From assembly GCA_040905685.1 (NCBI GenBank), contig JBBDRB010000055.1, forward strand, positions 1-64,000: a stretch of DNA of 64,000 bases, read 5' to 3'. Numbering within the stretch: position 1 is the first letter of the stretch; each line of letters opens with the position of its first letter. The notes under the pieces are model-generated. The model saw only the letters and a program-made list of their open reading frames with translations, was not told where the DNA came from and did not search any database. This document shows positions 1 through 9,439 of the stretch, piece after piece. The stretch comes from JBBDMU01 sp040905685 (GTDB lineage: Bacteria > Bacteroidota > Rhodothermia > Balneolales > Natronogracilivirgulaceae). The translations under genes were made by a program, and so were the position numbers.

Positions 1-40
1 AAAAAGCCGTCAGAATTTATTTTCTGACGGCTTTTTTTTT
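1..40. terminator. Bidirectional rho-independent terminator
   Basis: A perfect 15-base inverted repeat: AAAAAGCCGTCAGAA at 1-15 pairs with 22-36 around a six-base loop, and a run of nine T follows at 32-40. On the minus strand the A run at 1-5 gives a U tract as well. It lies about 50 bases past the stop of the leftward dehydratase gene and could also end a rightward transcript entering from outside the window. Confidence 0.85.
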
Positions 41-87
41 GGGGTGCCGGCACGGGCGCCCCCTGCCGAGCGTGAGCGTGGCGGGGA

Positions 88-1827
88 TTAATGGGAATCC
101 CTCTTCACGATGCTGCCGGATTTTCCGCGGAGGAAATCGAAGTCGGTGCCCAGGTGAGCTTGCTGTACGTGGGTTTGATACAGATACCAGTAGCCACGGT
201 CCATATGCAGGGGCAGGGGTTTCCACTGTTTCTTTCTTTCGGCCAGCTCTTCATCGGAAACATGCAGCATGATCTTGCGGTTGGGAACATCCAGCTCGAT
301 CAAATCTCCGTTTTGGACCACGCCCAGGGTGCCGCCATCGGCCGCCTCGGGCGAGACATGCAGCACGGCCGTGCCGTAGGCGGTCCCGCTCATGCGTCCG
401 TCTGATATGCGCACCATATCCGTTACGCCCTGCTCGAGCAGCTTGGCAGGAATACCCATGTTGCCAACCTCGGGCATGCCCGGATATCCTTTGGGTCCCA
501 CGTTCTTCAGAACCAGAATATCATCTTTATTCACGTCGAGGTCCGCTGAATTTATGCGTGCTTTATAATCCTCAATATCTTCGAACACCACGGCCCGCCC
601 CTTGTGGACCAGCAGTTCCGGACTGGCGGCCGATGGCTTCATGACAGCACCGTTTTCGCTCAGGTTGCCTTTGACGATAACCAGACCGACTTCGCTTTTA
701 AATGGCCGGCTCTGGGTAGAGATGATCTTTTCGTTGAAACAGTCGGCTTTCTCATACAGGTCTCCTACGGTATTGCCCGTTACGGTGATGCAGCCGGGAT
801 CGAGCTTCGACATCAATTCACGGATCACCACAGGCAGCCCTCCGGCATAATAGAAATCCTCCATGAAATAATCGCCCGATGGCTGGAGGTTCACGATCAA
901 CGGCACATCCTGGGAAAGCTCATCAAAATCATCAATGTTCAGGTCAATCCCTATGCGTCCGGCGATAGCCAGCAGGTGGATCACGAAATTCGTGGACCCG
1001 CCTATGGCCGTATTGACCTTAATGGCATTTTCAAAGGCTCCCCGGGTCAGCACATCCGATAGCTTAAGCTGTTCATGCACCATTTCCACGGCACGCATGC
1101 CCGACATATGGGCCAGTACTTTCCTGCGGGCGTCGGGGGCCGGTATGGCCGCGTTGCCGGGAAGGGAAAGTCCGAGCGATTCCACCATGCAGGCCATGGT
1201 GCTGGCTGTTCCCATCACGGCACAATGACCATCGCTGCGGCAGGTGCAGCCTTCGGCCTCTTCCATAACCTCAGGCGACATTTGTCCGGTTTTTATCTTA
1301 TCGCTGAATCGCCATACATCGCTGATGCTGACATCATTACCCCGGAATTTACCGGTAAGCATGGGTCCGCCCGAGACCACTATGGTCGGAATATCCACGC
1401 TGCAGGCGCCCATGACCAGGCTGGGGGTGGTTTTGTCACAGCCACACAGCAGCACAACGCCATCAAGCGGGTTGGCCCTTATCGATTCTTCGGTGTCCAT
1501 ACTGGCCAGGTTGCGGTAGAGCATGGCCGTGGGCTTCATCAGCGTTTCGCCCAGGGAGGTAACCGGAAACTCTACCGGCGTCCCCCCGGCTTCAATGATG
1601 CCCTCGCGAACAGATTGGGCCAGGTTACGAAAATGGGAATTGCAGGGCGTAAGTTCCGACCAGGTATTGCAGATGCCGATCACGGGCTTGTCCTTCAAAT
1701 GATGGGCGGGGATGCCCTGCTTTTTCATCCACGACCGGTAGATGAACCCGTCTTTGCCGGTTCTCCCAAACCAATCCTTGCTGCGAAGGTCCCTGCTCTC
1801 TCCATTTTTATCGTTTTGATCAGCCAT
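88..1827 (-). CDS. IlvD/Edd-family sugar-acid dehydratase (L-arabinonate/D-xylonate-type)
   Basis: 579 residues, full length for the IlvD/Edd family, which dehydrates dihydroxy acids or aldonic acids to 2-keto(-3-deoxy) acids with an iron-sulfur cluster. Cluster cysteines are visible at about C62 (LTPCN), C130 (CGCDKTTP) and C202 (GHCAVMGTAST), and the catalytic serine at S480 (RISDGRMSGTAYG). This spacing is that of the [2Fe-2S] sugar-acid dehydratases such as Rhizobium L-arabinonate dehydratase (C59/C127/C200/S480), so an aldonate substrate is more likely than the branched-chain amino acid intermediate. The N-terminal RSKDWF block fits as well. It is a single gene read leftward, divergent from the ThuA gene, and could feed pentonates or hexonates into central metabolism. 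Substrate choice is inference. Confidence 0.93.
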   Translation of the reverse strand: MADQNDKNGESRDLRSKDWFGRTGKDGFIYRSWMKKQGIPAHHLKDKPVIGICNTWSELTPCNSHFRNLAQSVREGIIEAGGTPVEFPVTSLGETLMKPTAMLYRNLASMDTEESIRANPLDGVVLLCGCDKTTPSLVMGACSVDIPTIVVSGGPMLTGKFRGNDVSISDVWRFSDKIKTGQMSPEVMEEAEGCTCRSDGHCAVMGTASTMACMVESLGLSLPGNAAIPAPDARRKVLAHMSGMRAVEMVHEQLKLSDVLTRGAFENAIKVNTAIGGSTNFVIHLLAIAGRIGIDLNIDDFDELSQDVPLIVNLQPSGDYFMEDFYYAGGLPVVIRELMSKLDPGCITVTGNTVGDLYEKADCFNEKIISTQSRPFKSEVGLVIVKGNLSENGAVMKPSAASPELLVHKGRAVVFEDIEDYKARINSADLDVNKDDILVLKNVGPKGYPGMPEVGNMGIPAKLLEQGVTDMVRISDGRMSGTAYGTAVLHVSPEAADGGTLGVVQNGDLIELDVPNRKIMLHVSDEELAERKKQWKPLPLHMDRGYWYLYQTHVQQAHLGTDFDFLRGKSGSIVKRDSH

Positions 1828-2043
1828 TATCTATCCGGGGTGTTAATGTTTTTATTTGAATGAATGGGTGCAAATGCACAGCAAAGTATAAGGAAATAAT
1901 CAATAAAAAAACTTCGGGTCCGGCAGATGCTATACCAGCTTCACCTATTACCGCATTGCTATATAGGGCATATTTACTTATTATTTTAGCCTTCAGGATT
2001 TGCGTAAACCCATTGCCTATTTTTTTATCCAACCGATCATGCC

Positions 2044-4929
2044 ATGAGAAAACCAACGATTACCCTGCCCGGCTTTTTCCCTTCCCTCATGCTGGCTGTG
2101 ATATGGATGCTGTCTTCGTGTGCGACCGCCGGTACGGGCCATACCCGGAATGATCATCCTGGACCGGGCAGTCCGGATGACCCGGCCAATTCCCTGCATA
2201 TACTTTTTTTAGGTGATGATGGCCATCACAGGCCGGCCGAAAGGCTTATGGAGGTAAAACCATATTTTGCAAAACGCGGCATTTATTTCGATTACACAGA
2301 CGATCAGCATGATCTGAACCCGGAAAAACTGGCCCGGTATGACGTGTTCATGCTCTACGGCAACCGGTCCGGTCTGACCTTCGGACAGGAAAAAGCCCTG
2401 CTGGACTATGTGCATGAAGGAGGCGGTTTTGCCGCCCTGCATTCTGCTTCGGCTTCCTTTTTAAATTCCGATGCTTTTGTAAACCTCGTTGGCGGCGCTT
2501 TTAAAAGCCATGGATCGGGCACCTTCCGGACCGTCCGGCGTACATCCGGCCACCCTGTGCTCGATGGGGTAGCCGAAATCGAGAGCTGGGATGAAACCTA
2601 TGTGCATTCCAGGCTTAACGCTGACAAAACCGTGCTGTCGGTAAGGGTGGACGGCGATCATGAAGAGCCATGGACCTGGGTGAGGGATCATGGCCAGGGA
2701 CGCGTTTTCTATACGGCCTGGGGCCACGACAGCCGCACCTGGAGCAACGAGGGCTTCAGGCAGCTGCTGGAGCGGGGCATTCGCTGGAGCGCCGGTGACT
2801 GGGCTTTGGATGCTGAATTTCTACGCCCCGAACTGGCCTATGAAGATGGCATGCTGCCTTATTACCCGCCCGGAGAGCGCTGGGGGGTTCTGGGCGAGCC
2901 GGTAACCCGGGTGCAGAAGCCGCTGAGCCCCGAACAGTCCCGTGAGCATGTCGTCGTGGAACCGGGTTTCCGCGTTGAGCTGTTTGCCTCAGAGGATGAT
3001 GTCATTAACCCCATAGACATGGCCTGGGATGAGAGAGGGCGATTGTGGGTGACCGAAACGGTGGATTACCCCAACTCCTTTACCGATGACCGCAGGGGAA
3101 ATGACCGGATCAAAATACTGGAGGATACCAACGGAGACGGCCGGTCTGACAAGGTGACCGTGTTTGCCGGCGGACTCAACATCCCGACCAGCCTGGTGCT
3201 GGTTAACGGAGGGGTTATCGTTTCCCAGGCGCCGGACTTCCTGTTTTTAAAAGATACCACCGGCGATGATAAAGCCGACTACAAGGAGGTCCTCTTTACC
3301 GGATGGGGGACATTTGATACCCATGCCGGACCCAGTAACCTGCAGTATGGGTTTGATAACCAGATCTGGGGTACGGTCGGATATTCCGCCTTTGAGGGCA
3401 CAGTCGGCGGCGAAGAGCATCGTTTCAGCAGCGGGATATACCGGTTTAAGCCGGATGGGTCCAAACTCGAATACATATCCAATACGAACAACAACACCTG
3501 GGGACTCGGTTTCAATGAAGACGGTTCGGTTTTTGCCTCTACGGCCAATAATCATCCCATCGTCAGCAGCGTGGTCCCCAACCGGTTTTATGGAAGCAGC
3601 CGGCCGCCGCGGCTCAACATGATATCCGACACCAATTTGATCTATCCGCTTCCGGACAGTGTTTTGCAGGTGGACCAGCATGGCCGCTATACGGCCGGAT
3701 CCGGGTTGCATATATATACAGCCCGGGAATTTCCCAAAGATTATTGGAACCGGGTGGCGTTCGTTTCCGAACCCACCGGTCATCTGCTCGGAAAATTCAT
3801 CGTGGAACGGAACGGGAGCGATTACAAAGCCCGTAACGCTTGGAATATGTTATCCAGCCTGGATACCTGGTTCTCCCCCATTCAGTCCAAAGTGGGTCCG
3901 GACGGAGCCCTGTGGGTGCTGGACTGGTACAATCCCATCATCCAGCATAACCCGACCCCGGAGGGATTTGAAAGCGGAGCCGGCAATGCCTATGTCTCCG
4001 GTCACCGCGACACGCAGCATGCCCGCATATACCGGGTCGTTCATGAGGAGGGCCATCACCGCACCGGCTTCAACTTAGAGGGGGCCACGGTAACCGAGCT
4101 TCTGAATGCCCTGGGCCATGACAATCTTTTCTGGAGGCAAACCGCTCAGCGGTTGCTTGTGGAAAGGGGACAGGATGATGTTTTTCCCCGGCTGTATGCG
4201 ATGGTGGAGGATAAAAGCACCGATGAGCTGGGTTTAAATCCTGGAGCCCTGCATGCCCTGTGGACCCTTCACGGACTGGGGGGATTTGACGCGCCGGCTG
4301 CCGAAGCCCTTGAGGCCGGTCTCCGGGCGTTGCATCACCCGGCCTCGTCTGTACGGCGGGCCGCGTTGATGGTATTGCCGCGCAACCGGCAGGTATTGGA
4401 CGCGGTACTGGATGCTGATTTTGTGAGCACAGCCGATCCCCATGTCCGCCTCGCCGCTCTGCTGGCCCTCGCCGAAATGCCGGTATCCGGGCGGGCCGGC
4501 GCCGCCATCGCCGGGCTGCTTCTGTCCGGCGACAATGCCAGTGACCTGTGGATCCGCGATGCTTCTGCGGCGGCCGGTTCCCGCCATCAGGATAGTTTCC
4601 TGAAGCATGTACTGCAGAGGGGTCTGCAGCTGGATGCCGACAGTACGCATAATGCCAATATTGCCGTCGCTGTTCGAAGAGTCGCCGGCCATTATGCCGG
4701 GAACCAACCATCAGGCGCCTCCATGGCCGATTATCTGGCGCTACTGGAGCATGCCGATGCAATCATAGGGGTGGCCTTTGTAAGCGGACTCAACTCCGGC
4801 TGGCCGGAGGCCGGCGTTCCTGATTTTAACGGCCAGGAAAGGGAGGCGCTGCAGCGTTTGCGCACGAACCTGCCTGAATTTTATGATGAAACCCTGAATG
4901 AGCTCCATGAAAAATGGGGCTATCATTAA
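2044..4929 (+). CDS. Lipoprotein fusing ThuA domain, sorbosone-dehydrogenase-like propeller and HEAT repeats
   Basis: 961 residues with a lipoprotein signal (lipobox MLSSC, Cys about 26). Residues about 55-255 are a ThuA-like domain (LHILFLGDDGHHR, GGGFAALHSASASF, GRVFYTAWGHDSRTW). Residues about 305-670 form a beta-propeller of the PVC-type glucose/sorbosone dehydrogenase class (EPGFRVELFASEDDV, DMAWDERGRLWVTET, then ILEDTNGDGRSDKVTVFAGG). The C-terminal third is alanine/leucine-rich with HEAT-like repeats. Many relatives end in a cytochrome c domain, but I see no CxxCH here. The azurin-like gene 19 bases downstream may take over electron transfer. The protein probably acts in the periplasm or on the outer membrane on a sugar or sugar-derived substrate; the reaction is not known. 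Confidence 0.9.
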   Translation: MRKPTITLPGFFPSLMLAVIWMLSSCATAGTGHTRNDHPGPGSPDDPANSLHILFLGDDGHHRPAERLMEVKPYFAKRGIYFDYTDDQHDLNPEKLARYDVFMLYGNRSGLTFGQEKALLDYVHEGGGFAALHSASASFLNSDAFVNLVGGAFKSHGSGTFRTVRRTSGHPVLDGVAEIESWDETYVHSRLNADKTVLSVRVDGDHEEPWTWVRDHGQGRVFYTAWGHDSRTWSNEGFRQLLERGIRWSAGDWALDAEFLRPELAYEDGMLPYYPPGERWGVLGEPVTRVQKPLSPEQSREHVVVEPGFRVELFASEDDVINPIDMAWDERGRLWVTETVDYPNSFTDDRRGNDRIKILEDTNGDGRSDKVTVFAGGLNIPTSLVLVNGGVIVSQAPDFLFLKDTTGDDKADYKEVLFTGWGTFDTHAGPSNLQYGFDNQIWGTVGYSAFEGTVGGEEHRFSSGIYRFKPDGSKLEYISNTNNNTWGLGFNEDGSVFASTANNHPIVSSVVPNRFYGSSRPPRLNMISDTNLIYPLPDSVLQVDQHGRYTAGSGLHIYTAREFPKDYWNRVAFVSEPTGHLLGKFIVERNGSDYKARNAWNMLSSLDTWFSPIQSKVGPDGALWVLDWYNPIIQHNPTPEGFESGAGNAYVSGHRDTQHARIYRVVHEEGHHRTGFNLEGATVTELLNALGHDNLFWRQTAQRLLVERGQDDVFPRLYAMVEDKSTDELGLNPGALHALWTLHGLGGFDAPAAEALEAGLRALHHPASSVRRAALMVLPRNRQVLDAVLDADFVSTADPHVRLAALLALAEMPVSGRAGAAIAGLLLSGDNASDLWIRDASAAAGSRHQDSFLKHVLQRGLQLDADSTHNANIAVAVRRVAGHYAGNQPSGASMADYLALLEHADAIIGVAFVSGLNSGWPEAGVPDFNGQEREALQRLRTNLPEFYDETLNELHEKWGYH

Positions 4930-4948
4930 CTACAAAAAAATACAATAA

Positions 4949-5464
4949 ATGAAGCAAGTAACCAGAAACGGCCGGTGGAGCGGGATCTTAGGCCTCTTTG
5001 CCATGGCCGCGGCCGGCTACCTGACCGGAGCCGCCGATGCCCGTCCTGCATTATCGGATGATGCCCTGCCGGGAGCGACTTCGGTGACGGTGGCCCACGG
5101 CGATACGGTGGTTATCCAGTCACAGGGAAGCGACCTGAGCTATGATGTGACGGAGATACGGGCCCATGCCGGCGATACCATAACGATCCGCTATCAAAAC
5201 CCGAGCGACATGCCCCATAACGTTGTGCTCGTCAAGGGTGAATCGGATATCAATCCCGTAGGCATTGCCGCCCTTCAGGCCTATGCCAGTGACTATATTC
5301 CCGAAGCGGAAATGGACAGGATTATCGGGTATACAAATCTGGCCCTGCCGGGCGATACGGTTTATGTGACCTTTGCTGTACCCGGTCCGGGTTCCTATCC
5401 GTATATGTGTTCCTATCCCGGCCATTTCACCTCTATGCAGGGACGGCTGATCTCCAGGGAGTAA
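4949..5464 (+). CDS. Azurin/plastocyanin-like blue copper protein
   Basis: 171 residues with an N-terminal signal peptide (LFAMAAAGYLTGAADA). The cupredoxin type-1 copper site is visible: a first His in SDMPHNVV, then the C-terminal cluster MCSYPGHFTSMQG, with Cys-x4-His-x3-Met in the spacing of azurin (C112/H117/M121). It is therefore a periplasmic one-electron carrier. It follows the ThuA/sorbosone-dehydrogenase-like gene by 19 bases and is very likely cotranscribed, which suggests it accepts electrons from that enzyme (inference). It converges with the M1 peptidase gene, with only nine bases between stop codons and no obvious terminator. Confidence 0.92.
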   Translation: MKQVTRNGRWSGILGLFAMAAAGYLTGAADARPALSDDALPGATSVTVAHGDTVVIQSQGSDLSYDVTEIRAHAGDTITIRYQNPSDMPHNVVLVKGESDINPVGIAALQAYASDYIPEAEMDRIIGYTNLALPGDTVYVTFAVPGPGSYPYMCSYPGHFTSMQGRLISRE

Positions 5465-5473
5465 GGCCGCCGG

Positions 5474-7123
5474 CTAGGGGCTGTAGTACTCCACAGCCAC
5501 ATAAAAATTCTCGTCAACTTCAAAGGATGAGGGGTCATCCAGGCTGACGGGCGTGGATTGCCACTGCCCGTCAAGGGGCTGGATAAAGGAAAAGCCCGAA
5601 TCGGATAGCCTGGCCCTGACGGGCATGTCAAAGCCGGCGGTATCGCTCTGCCAGCGGTAGTTGAGCTTGCCGTCGTCAATATAATACTGAAATACCGGTA
5701 TTTCGGTGTGGCGCAGGTATTGGTCAAAAACCCCGGCCAGGTCATAGTGGCTGTGCCGGTTGATAAAACCCTCAATCTGATCAGAGGTGACGATGCGCTG
5801 ATGATAGGTTTCCGTCAGACCCCGCAGGATCCGGAGCCAGGTGTGGTCATCGTCAATGATATGGCGTATGGTATGCAACAGATTGCCCCCTTTTGCATAC
5901 ATATCCCCCGAACCGGGCTGGTTGACTCCGTATCGTCCGATAACCGGCATATCGTTGTTTATATCCGTCCGGGTCCCGATGACATATTCGGCCCCGGCCT
6001 CCTTACCAAACATGCATTCCACATAAAGGCTTTCGGAATAATTGGTGAAGCCCTCATGCACCCACATATCGGCAATGTCTTTCGAGGTGATGCTGTTGCC
6101 CCACCATTCGTGGCCGGTTTCATGAATGATGATAAAATCAAATTTGAGCCCCCATCCCGTTCCGGACAGGTCATTGCCCCGGTATCCGTTCGTAAAGTTA
6201 TTGCCATAGCCGATCGCGCTCTGATGTTCCATTCCCAGATAGGGCGTCTCCACTATCTTGTAGCTGTCTTCATAAAAAGGGTAGGGGCCAAACCAGTGTT
6301 CAAAACAATCCAGCATGGGTTTCACCTGGGTGAACTGGGCTTTCGCCCTGGCGAGGTTGTGCTCCAGTACCCAGTAATCCAGGTCCAGCAATCCATTTTT
6401 CCCCTCATAGGTATCACCGAAATGCACATAGTTGCCTGCATTGATCGCCACATTGTAGTTGTTGATGGGCTGGCTTACGAACCAGGACCAGGTGGCCGTG
6501 CCGTCCCCGTTAACGGTTTTATCCCTGAGCCTGCCGTTGGAGACGTTAATCAGGGAATCGGCCACGGTTATGTGCATGGCCATGCTGTCTGGCTGCTCCG
6601 ACTGGTGATCCTTGTTCGGCCACCAGACGCTTGCCCCGATCCCCTGGTTTGCCGTCGCAATCCAGGGATTTCCATTTGGATCCGACTCCCAGACAAAACC
6701 TCCGTCCCACGGCGGATTGGCAGCGACCCGCGGTTGCCCGCTGTAGTGGACGGTGAGGGTATACAGGGAGCCGGTTTGAAGCCCGGCAGGGGGTTCAATA
6801 AAGTGGACCGGCCCTTTCCTTTCATAGGAAAGCTCACGGTCATCCTGCACGATGCGGTCTATCTCCAGGGGTTTCTGCAAATCGATCTGCATGCGAACGG
6901 GCTTGCCGGTGACCCGGTAGGTTATGTTGTTATATCCCCTTATGAGGGAGTCTTCCGGATCAATGGAAACGTGAAGGTCGTAAAAAGTGACATCCCACCA
7001 GGCACGTTCTGCGGTGATGGATCCGCGAAGGGTGTCCTCCCGGGTATATGCAGACTGGTCCTGGCCTGGCAGCAAACAAGGAACGCATACGATGAACCCC
7101 AGAATAAGGTATATTTTATTCAT
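5474..7123 (-). CDS. M1-family metallopeptidase (aminopeptidase N-like)
   Basis: 549 residues from the ATG at 7123; a TTG seven codons upstream would also be open, but the ATG starts directly at the signal peptide (MNKIYLILGFIVCVPCLLPGQ). The M1 zinc site is clear: HETGH at 334-338 and the third ligand E357 in WVHEGF. GMEHQSAIGYG at 298-307 matches the GAMEN-type exopeptidase motif. The N-terminal 200 residues are the beta-saddle domain, and the last 100 residues are a beta-rich region. It is shorter than E. coli PepN because the helical C-terminal domain is missing, as in many Bacteroidota secreted M1 proteins. Probable periplasmic or secreted peptidase that trims peptides from their N-terminus; unrelated to the sugar genes around it. 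Confidence 0.93.
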   Translation of the reverse strand: MNKIYLILGFIVCVPCLLPGQDQSAYTREDTLRGSITAERAWWDVTFYDLHVSIDPEDSLIRGYNNITYRVTGKPVRMQIDLQKPLEIDRIVQDDRELSYERKGPVHFIEPPAGLQTGSLYTLTVHYSGQPRVAANPPWDGGFVWESDPNGNPWIATANQGIGASVWWPNKDHQSEQPDSMAMHITVADSLINVSNGRLRDKTVNGDGTATWSWFVSQPINNYNVAINAGNYVHFGDTYEGKNGLLDLDYWVLEHNLARAKAQFTQVKPMLDCFEHWFGPYPFYEDSYKIVETPYLGMEHQSAIGYGNNFTNGYRGNDLSGTGWGLKFDFIIIHETGHEWWGNSITSKDIADMWVHEGFTNYSESLYVECMFGKEAGAEYVIGTRTDINNDMPVIGRYGVNQPGSGDMYAKGGNLLHTIRHIIDDDHTWLRILRGLTETYHQRIVTSDQIEGFINRHSHYDLAGVFDQYLRHTEIPVFQYYIDDGKLNYRWQSDTAGFDMPVRARLSDSGFSFIQPLDGQWQSTPVSLDDPSSFEVDENFYVAVEYYSP

Positions 7124-7288
7124 GCCCGTGATGGTTAGGAACAAGATAGCAGGCTTAAGGAAAAGATAGTATAATTGCCTCTCATTATGTATAGTTGAAT
7201 TATGAATCGAATATAGTTTTAACTAATTTAAACACCTGGTTTTATCAAACCCTTTCCGGCATCGCCGATAAATTACGACGTATCGAAT

Positions 7289-8419
7289 ATGGCTGATAAA
7301 AAAATTAACATTGCGATTACAGGCTTGGGATTTGGGGCCGAATTCATTCCCATTTACCAGAATCACCCGGGCGCCCATATGTATGGCATCTGCCAGCGCA
7401 ATGAGGAAAAACTCAATCAGGTGGGGGAGGCTTTTGGAGTAGAAAACAGATTTACCTCCTACGAGGAGATGCTCGCCGACCCGGGCGTCGATGCCGTCCA
7501 TATCAACACCCCCATTCAGGCTCATGCCGAACATACCCTGAAAGCCCTGAGGGCGGGCAAGCATGTCAGCTGCACCGTCCCCATGGCTACGACCGTGGAA
7601 GATTGTGAGGAAATTGTCAGGACCGTCCGTGAGACGGGCCTCAAATACATGATGGCCGAAACGGTGGTGTACAGCCGTGAATTTCTGTTCGTCAGGGAAC
7701 TCTATAAAAATGGCGAACTGGGCAAGGTCCAGTATATGCAGGCCAGCCACCCTCAGGACATGGAAGGCTGGCCGGAATACTGGGAATCGATGAAACCCAT
7801 GCATTATGCCACCCACGTGGTCAGCCCGGTCCTGGCCCTGGTCGGCGGCCAGGCCGAATATGTATCCTGCCTGGGCTCGGGCAGCATCAACGGGCGGCTC
7901 AGCAGGAAATCCGGTTCTTCCTTTGCCGTAGAGTCCTGCCACATTAAACTTAAGGATTCCGATATTGCCGCCCACATCTATCGCTGCCTGTTTGACACGG
8001 CCCGGCAGTACCGGGAAAGTTTCGATGTGTACGGCACTAAAAAGTCATTTGAATGGAACCTGATTGAAGGCGAAGACCCGGTGATCCATACGGCCAAAAA
8101 ACCGGAGCCTGAAATCCCGGCCCGGGTGAAGGTCCCCGATTATGCCCACCTGCTGCCCAAAGAGATCCAGGCCTTTACCCAGGCGGGGGTCTATGACGCC
8201 GGGGAACATGAGCACCTTTCGTTTACCCAGGGCGGCGGCCATGGAGGGTCCCATCCCCATCTGGTCCATGAATTTATTTCCGCCCTGCTCGAAGACCGCG
8301 ACCCCTATCCCAACGCCGTACAATCGGCCAACTGGACCTGTGTGGGGCTGCTGGCGCATGAATCAGCCCAAAAAGGCGGGGAGATCCTGCATTTGCCGGC
8401 CTTTACCCTGGGCCGGTGA
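7289..8419 (+). CDS. Gfo/Idh/MocA-family NAD(P)-dependent oxidoreductase
   Basis: 376 residues, no signal peptide. The Rossmann nucleotide-binding loop is at 10-17 (TGLGFGAEF), followed by the INTPIQAHAEHTLKALRAGKHV segment typical of Gfo/Idh/MocA enzymes. The usual EKP catalytic triplet reads TVP (CTVPMATTVEDC), which defines a common Bacteroidota/Planctomycetota subgroup, so the catalytic lysine is missing and the chemistry may differ. The C-terminal half carries the beta-sheet substrate domain and a His-rich stretch (EHEHLSFTQGGGHGGSHPH). First gene of a four-gene operon with DUF1080, PIG-L and ROK genes; likely oxidises or epimerises a sugar or cyclitol. Confidence 0.9.
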   Translation: MADKKINIAITGLGFGAEFIPIYQNHPGAHMYGICQRNEEKLNQVGEAFGVENRFTSYEEMLADPGVDAVHINTPIQAHAEHTLKALRAGKHVSCTVPMATTVEDCEEIVRTVRETGLKYMMAETVVYSREFLFVRELYKNGELGKVQYMQASHPQDMEGWPEYWESMKPMHYATHVVSPVLALVGGQAEYVSCLGSGSINGRLSRKSGSSFAVESCHIKLKDSDIAAHIYRCLFDTARQYRESFDVYGTKKSFEWNLIEGEDPVIHTAKKPEPEIPARVKVPDYAHLLPKEIQAFTQAGVYDAGEHEHLSFTQGGGHGGSHPHLVHEFISALLEDRDPYPNAVQSANWTCVGLLAHESAQKGGEILHLPAFTLGR

Positions 8420-8462
8420 AGCTCAACATACCATTAACCTGTACCTTAGCTTTTTTATACCC

Positions 8463-9422
8463 ATGAACTATTTAAACCATTATTTACCTCTTGTTGTTAT
8501 AGGTGCCTTATTACTGCCCGCGCTCCTGGAGGCGCAACCGGCGGAGAGAAGCGCGGAAGTCACCGGAAAATGGGACCTGACCGTTCAGACTTCTTCCGGC
8601 GATTTTCCCGCATGGCTGGAAATCAAAAGATCGGGCCTGAACACCCTCGTCGGCCGGTATGTGGGCTATGAGGGAAGCGCCAGGCCGATCTCGAAAATCG
8701 TATATTCCGAAGCCGATCACTCGTATTCATTCTCCATCCCGCCCCAGTGGCAGCCCAGGGATGAGGACTTGCGCTTTGATTTTACCATGGATGATGGCAG
8801 GCTCTCGGGAACCACGCGCATGGATGATGAAACCATAAGCTGGACGGGAACGCGGGCCCCCTCCCTGAAGCGGGAGCAGGCCCCGAATTGGGGCAATCCG
8901 ATAAACCTGCTGGATGACAGCCTGTCCAAATGGATTATCCCCGATAACAACCGGTTCCGGATGGAAAATGGCATTTTGGTTAACCGCGAGGCCGGCGGAA
9001 ACCTGATTACCGCCCAGAAGTTTGACGATATGAAGATTCAGCTGGAGTTCCGGTATCCTGAAGGCAGCAACAGCGGGATCTATTTGAGGGGGCGCTATGA
9101 AGTCCAGATCATGGACCCGGGCGGGCAACCGCTGAACTCCGTCCAATTCGGCGGAGTATACGGCTTTATTGCCCCCGGTGAAGACGCCTCAAAGGAAGCC
9201 GGTGAATGGCAAACCATGGACATCACCCTGGTGGGTCGTATGGTCACCATTGTTCTCAACGGGGTGGAAATTATCAGCAACCGTCCCATCCCCGGCATCA
9301 CCGGAGGAGCCCTGGACAGCAACGAAGGGGAGCCCGGTCCGGTCATGCTTCAGGGTGACCACGGCCCGGTCGAGTTTCGCAAAATTAGGTTAACCCCGTC
9401 AACCAACAACTACAACCGATAA
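8463..9422 (+). CDS. Secreted DUF1080 (3-keto-disaccharide hydrolase-like) protein
   Basis: 319 residues from the ATG at 8463. The open frame runs further upstream, but only inside the preceding gene; this ATG starts a good signal peptide (LPLVVIGALLLPALLEAQP). Residues about 30-140 are a beta-rich domain (GKWDLTVQTSSGDFPAWLEI). Residues about 145-315 are the DUF1080 concanavalin-like domain (NPINLLDDSLSKW, LEFRYPEGSNSGIYLRGRYE, VQIMDPGG, GPVMLQGDHGPVEFRKIRL). Some members of this family are now known to cleave 3-keto-glycosides, which would fit an upstream Gfo/Idh oxidoreductase. Gap of 43 bases from the previous gene and 17 to the next. Confidence 0.88.
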   Translation: MNYLNHYLPLVVIGALLLPALLEAQPAERSAEVTGKWDLTVQTSSGDFPAWLEIKRSGLNTLVGRYVGYEGSARPISKIVYSEADHSYSFSIPPQWQPRDEDLRFDFTMDDGRLSGTTRMDDETISWTGTRAPSLKREQAPNWGNPINLLDDSLSKWIIPDNNRFRMENGILVNREAGGNLITAQKFDDMKIQLEFRYPEGSNSGIYLRGRYEVQIMDPGGQPLNSVQFGGVYGFIAPGEDASKEAGEWQTMDITLVGRMVTIVLNGVEIISNRPIPGITGGALDSNEGEPGPVMLQGDHGPVEFRKIRLTPSTNNYNR

Positions 9423-9439
9423 ATCACCCCGGAGATACA

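Noticed and set aside
1075..1863. Long plus-strand open frame (262 codons) opposite the dehydratase gene
   Set aside because: Exact antisense shadow of a well-supported gene; the translation has no recognisable domain and the high GC content makes such frames common.
5708..7138. 476-codon plus-strand open frame opposite the M1 peptidase
   Set aside because: The minus-strand frame carries the complete zinc-peptidase signature; this long frame is a codon-bias shadow.
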